The notes beneath the pieces were generated by a model. The model did no database searches, had not been told where the DNA came from, and saw nothing but the letters and a program-made list of their open reading frames with translations. Positions 5,542-6,821 of a stretch of 6,821 nt of DNA are shown here, piece by piece. Each line of letters opens with the position of its first letter. Position 1 is the stretch's first letter. The DNA is taken from the NCBI GenBank assembly GCA_937973575.1, contig CALJKH010000167.1, positions 1-6,821 on the forward strand, read 5' to 3'. This stretch comes from an uncultured Solirubrobacterales bacterium. Lineage in GTDB: Bacteria > Actinomycetota > Thermoleophilia > Solirubrobacterales > Solirubrobacteraceae. The translations under genes were made by a program, and so were the position numbers.

Positions 5542-6360
5542 TCAGCCGACAAATCCGACGCGCGATGCCAAGAAACCATTCTCATTGACTCCAGCTATCG
5601 CAACGAGGCCTTCGGGGCCGAGTGCCACTGCTAGCTCAGGTATCTCGTAGGTGAGTTCGACCGGACGACCATGAGCTAGAAGTGCCGACTGATCTGCGTC
5701 GAGTTGGAGCACAGGCAGGATCTGCGAAAGGGCGTCCACAAGTTCAACCCGTTGCGACCCATCATCCCCTAGCGAGTTAGGAACGGCGAACGGGCCGATT
5801 GAGATTCGTCTGAGTTCCTCACAGTACGCGTCACCTAGATCGGCGATCAAGGAGCGAATGTAGGTACCGGAGCCGCACCGCACTCGAAAACTGCGCCGGT
5901 CAGCCTCTCTATCGGTCTCTTCAAACTCATCGACTCGGACCTGCCGTGGCTCGAGCTCAAACTCCACTCCTGATCGGGCTAACTCGTAGGCCCGCTTGCC
6001 GTTCACATGTAGAGCTGAGAACTTGGGCGGTACTTGTTCAAGTTCACCCGAAGGCAGGTTCAGATCGCCAAGGGGGACAACGCCCGTCTCAGTGATTTCG
6101 CCCTCGCGGTCGAGGGTTGTCGATACGGCACCGAACCGAGCATCCACTATGTATTCCTTATCCAGCCCCATGAAAAATTGCTGGGTTCGTGTGGCACGAC
6201 CGACTAAGACGATCAGCAGACCCGAGGCGAACGGGTCAAGGGTTCCAGCATGGCCAACCCGGACTCCCTTTGGTAGCTCGCGTCGTACCTGACCGACAAC
6301 ATCATGAGACGTGACTCCGCTCGGCTTATCAACCAGCAGAATGTAGGGCTCGGTACTCAG
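5542..6360 (-). CDS. truB: tRNA pseudouridine(55) synthase, probable CTG start
   Basis: Isomerises U55 in the T-loop of tRNAs to pseudouridine. With the CTG start it is 272 aa, somewhat shorter than the 298-314 aa of known forms because of a small C-terminal PUA-like region. Residues 6-22 give the family start Y-I-L-L-V-D-K-P-S-G-V-T-S-H-D-V-V. R-V-G-H-A-G-T-L-D42-P (34-43) holds the catalytic Asp. Then come the P-P-K-F-S-A-L block and the G-S-G-T-Y-I-R-S-L-I-A-D-L-G motif. There is no ATG, GTG or TTG between the in-frame TGA (6387-6385) and M64 (6171). M64 is far too late, since D42 would be lost. CTG at 6360 puts the conserved strand six residues in, as in relatives, and overlaps the upstream stop as CTGA. 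The pattern matches the DsbA-like gene. ribF follows after 16 bases. Confidence 0.95.
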   Translation of the reverse strand: MSTEPYILLVDKPSGVTSHDVVGQVRRELPKGVRVGHAGTLDPFASGLLIVLVGRATRTQQFFMGLDKEYIVDARFGAVSTTLDREGEITETGVVPLGDLNLPSGELEQVPPKFSALHVNGKRAYELARSGVEFELEPRQVRVDEFEETDREADRRSFRVRCGSGTYIRSLIADLGDAYCEELRRISIGPFAVPNSLGDDGSQRVELVDALSQILPVLQLDADQSALLAHGRPVELTYEIPELAVALGPEGLVAIAGVNENGFLASRVGFVG

Positions 6361-6821
6361 ACCGCGCCTGCCTCGACCGCGGATTCAACAATGAACTTGA
6401 TGAGCTCTTCAGGGTCGAGAGTTGAGCTGAACCCGGCGGCGCCTGGATGTCCTCCGCCACCGCCTGCTCGGGCAATTGACGAAACGTCGACGTCGTCAAC
6501 TGCAGCCCGCAGGCTTACTCGTCGCGTGCTGGGATCCGCTTGAGGCTCCCGCACCACCGCGGCGACCTTAGTGCCTTCGAGCGCACGAAGGTGATCAATC
6601 ACGCCTTCTGACCAGCCATCAATTGCCGAGCACTCATCGAAGTCTTGCCGGGTAAGGAACGCAATGGTCACCGCGCCGCCCGCGTGACGCTCCATCTTGG
6701 AAAGGGCCCTGCCTAGCAGAGCGGCCCGACCTTCTGGGACACCCTCATAAATCCGCCTGAACATTGGGGCCGGGAGGACGCCGACCTCAATGAGCTCAGC
6801 TGCCATCTGATGTGCGACTCC
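6357..6821 (-). CDS. nrnA: DHH/DHHA1 phosphoesterase, NrnA-like (5' part beyond the window)
   Basis: Family members degrade short oligoribonucleotides (nanoRNA), and several also hydrolyse pAp or cyclic dinucleotides. The visible 155 codons are the C-terminal half of a protein usually about 320-340 aa. The frame is open through the right edge: G-V-A-H-Q precedes the first Met at 6806 and continues the family pattern, so that Met is internal. The DHHA1 domain shows I-A-F-L-T, S-x-x-D/E-G-W type residues around S-A-I-D-G-W, V-S-L-R-A, and the substrate-binding G-G-G-G-G-H-P-G-A-A-G loop about 35 residues from the C-terminus. The DHH catalytic domain lies outside the window and cannot be checked. 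Location just upstream of truB is the usual actinobacterial (rbfA-)nrnA-truB-ribF arrangement. The TGA at 6359-6357 overlaps the truB CTG. Confidence 0.9.
   Translation of the reverse strand, partial: GVAHQMAAELIEVGVLPAPMFRRIYEGVPEGRAALLGRALSKMERHAGGAVTIAFLTRQDFDECSAIDGWSEGVIDHLRALEGTKVAAVVREPQADPSTRRVSLRAAVDDVDVSSIARAGGGGGHPGAAGFSSTLDPEELIKFIVESAVEAGAV
6358..6374 (-). promoter_or_regulatory. truB: Ribosome binding site and CTG start of truB
   Basis: On the minus strand GAGG (6374-6371) and a nearer AGG (6369-6367) precede CTG (6360-6358) by ten and six bases. The CTG shares TG with the TGA stop of the phosphoesterase gene (6359-6357). Family alignment from the residues after the CTG makes this the only start that preserves the TruB N-terminus. 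Confidence 0.6.

Noticed and set aside
5542..6171. truB starting at ATG 6171 (209 aa)
   Set aside because: It would omit the conserved N-terminus and catalytic Asp, both of which are intact in the same frame immediately upstream.
1..6821. CRISPR arrays, tRNA/rRNA genes, insertion sequences or phage genes
   Set aside because: No spaced direct repeats, cloverleaf-like segments, transposase motifs or phage proteins were seen; the window is occupied by housekeeping genes.

Overview
The window is a compact, almost fully coding bacterial segment (roughly 55-60% GC by eye) in which every recognisable gene lies on the minus strand. In transcription order, from the right end to the left, they are: the 3' part of a DHH/DHHA1 phosphoesterase (nrnA-like), truB, ribF, rpsO, an AhpE/Bcp-like peroxiredoxin, a DsbA-like thioredoxin-fold protein, pnp, dapB and an N-terminal piece of dapA. 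The core order nrnA-truB-ribF-rpsO-pnp-dapB-dapA is typical of Actinobacteriota. The short RibF adenylyltransferase loop and the PNPase sequence suggest a deep actinobacterial lineage, possibly Thermoleophilia-like. That placement comes from memory of the families and is not proven here.

Region by region: 3866-6821 holds RNA turnover and modification (nrnA-like, truB), flavin cofactor synthesis (ribF), ribosomal protein S15 and a peroxiredoxin. Positions 3369-3869 hold a DsbA-like oxidoreductase. The two redox genes sit between rpsO and pnp, which are adjacent in many bacteria. A 106-base leader before pnp carries an interrupted inverted repeat that could be a regulatory hairpin. Positions 346-3262 hold pnp and dapB (7 bases apart), and dapA overlaps the end of dapB. 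dapA loses homology near position 110 and stops at 89. The first ~110 bases match nothing I recognise, which points to a rearrangement or a chimeric contig end.

The main discovery is at the start codons. Two genes, truB and the DsbA-like gene, have no ATG, GTG or TTG that could give a full-length protein. Each has an in-frame CTG overlapping the upstream stop as CTGA, behind a Shine-Dalgarno-like sequence. Starting at the first conventional codon would remove the TruB catalytic Asp and the DsbA-like CxxC motif. Two more overlaps use GTGA (rpsO/peroxiredoxin) and TTGA (dapB/dapA). So all four 4-base overlaps use a non-ATG start, while all four genes not overlapping their upstream neighbour (ribF, rpsO, pnp, dapB) start with ATG. 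This suggests translational coupling in which the NTGA overlap tolerates weak start codons.
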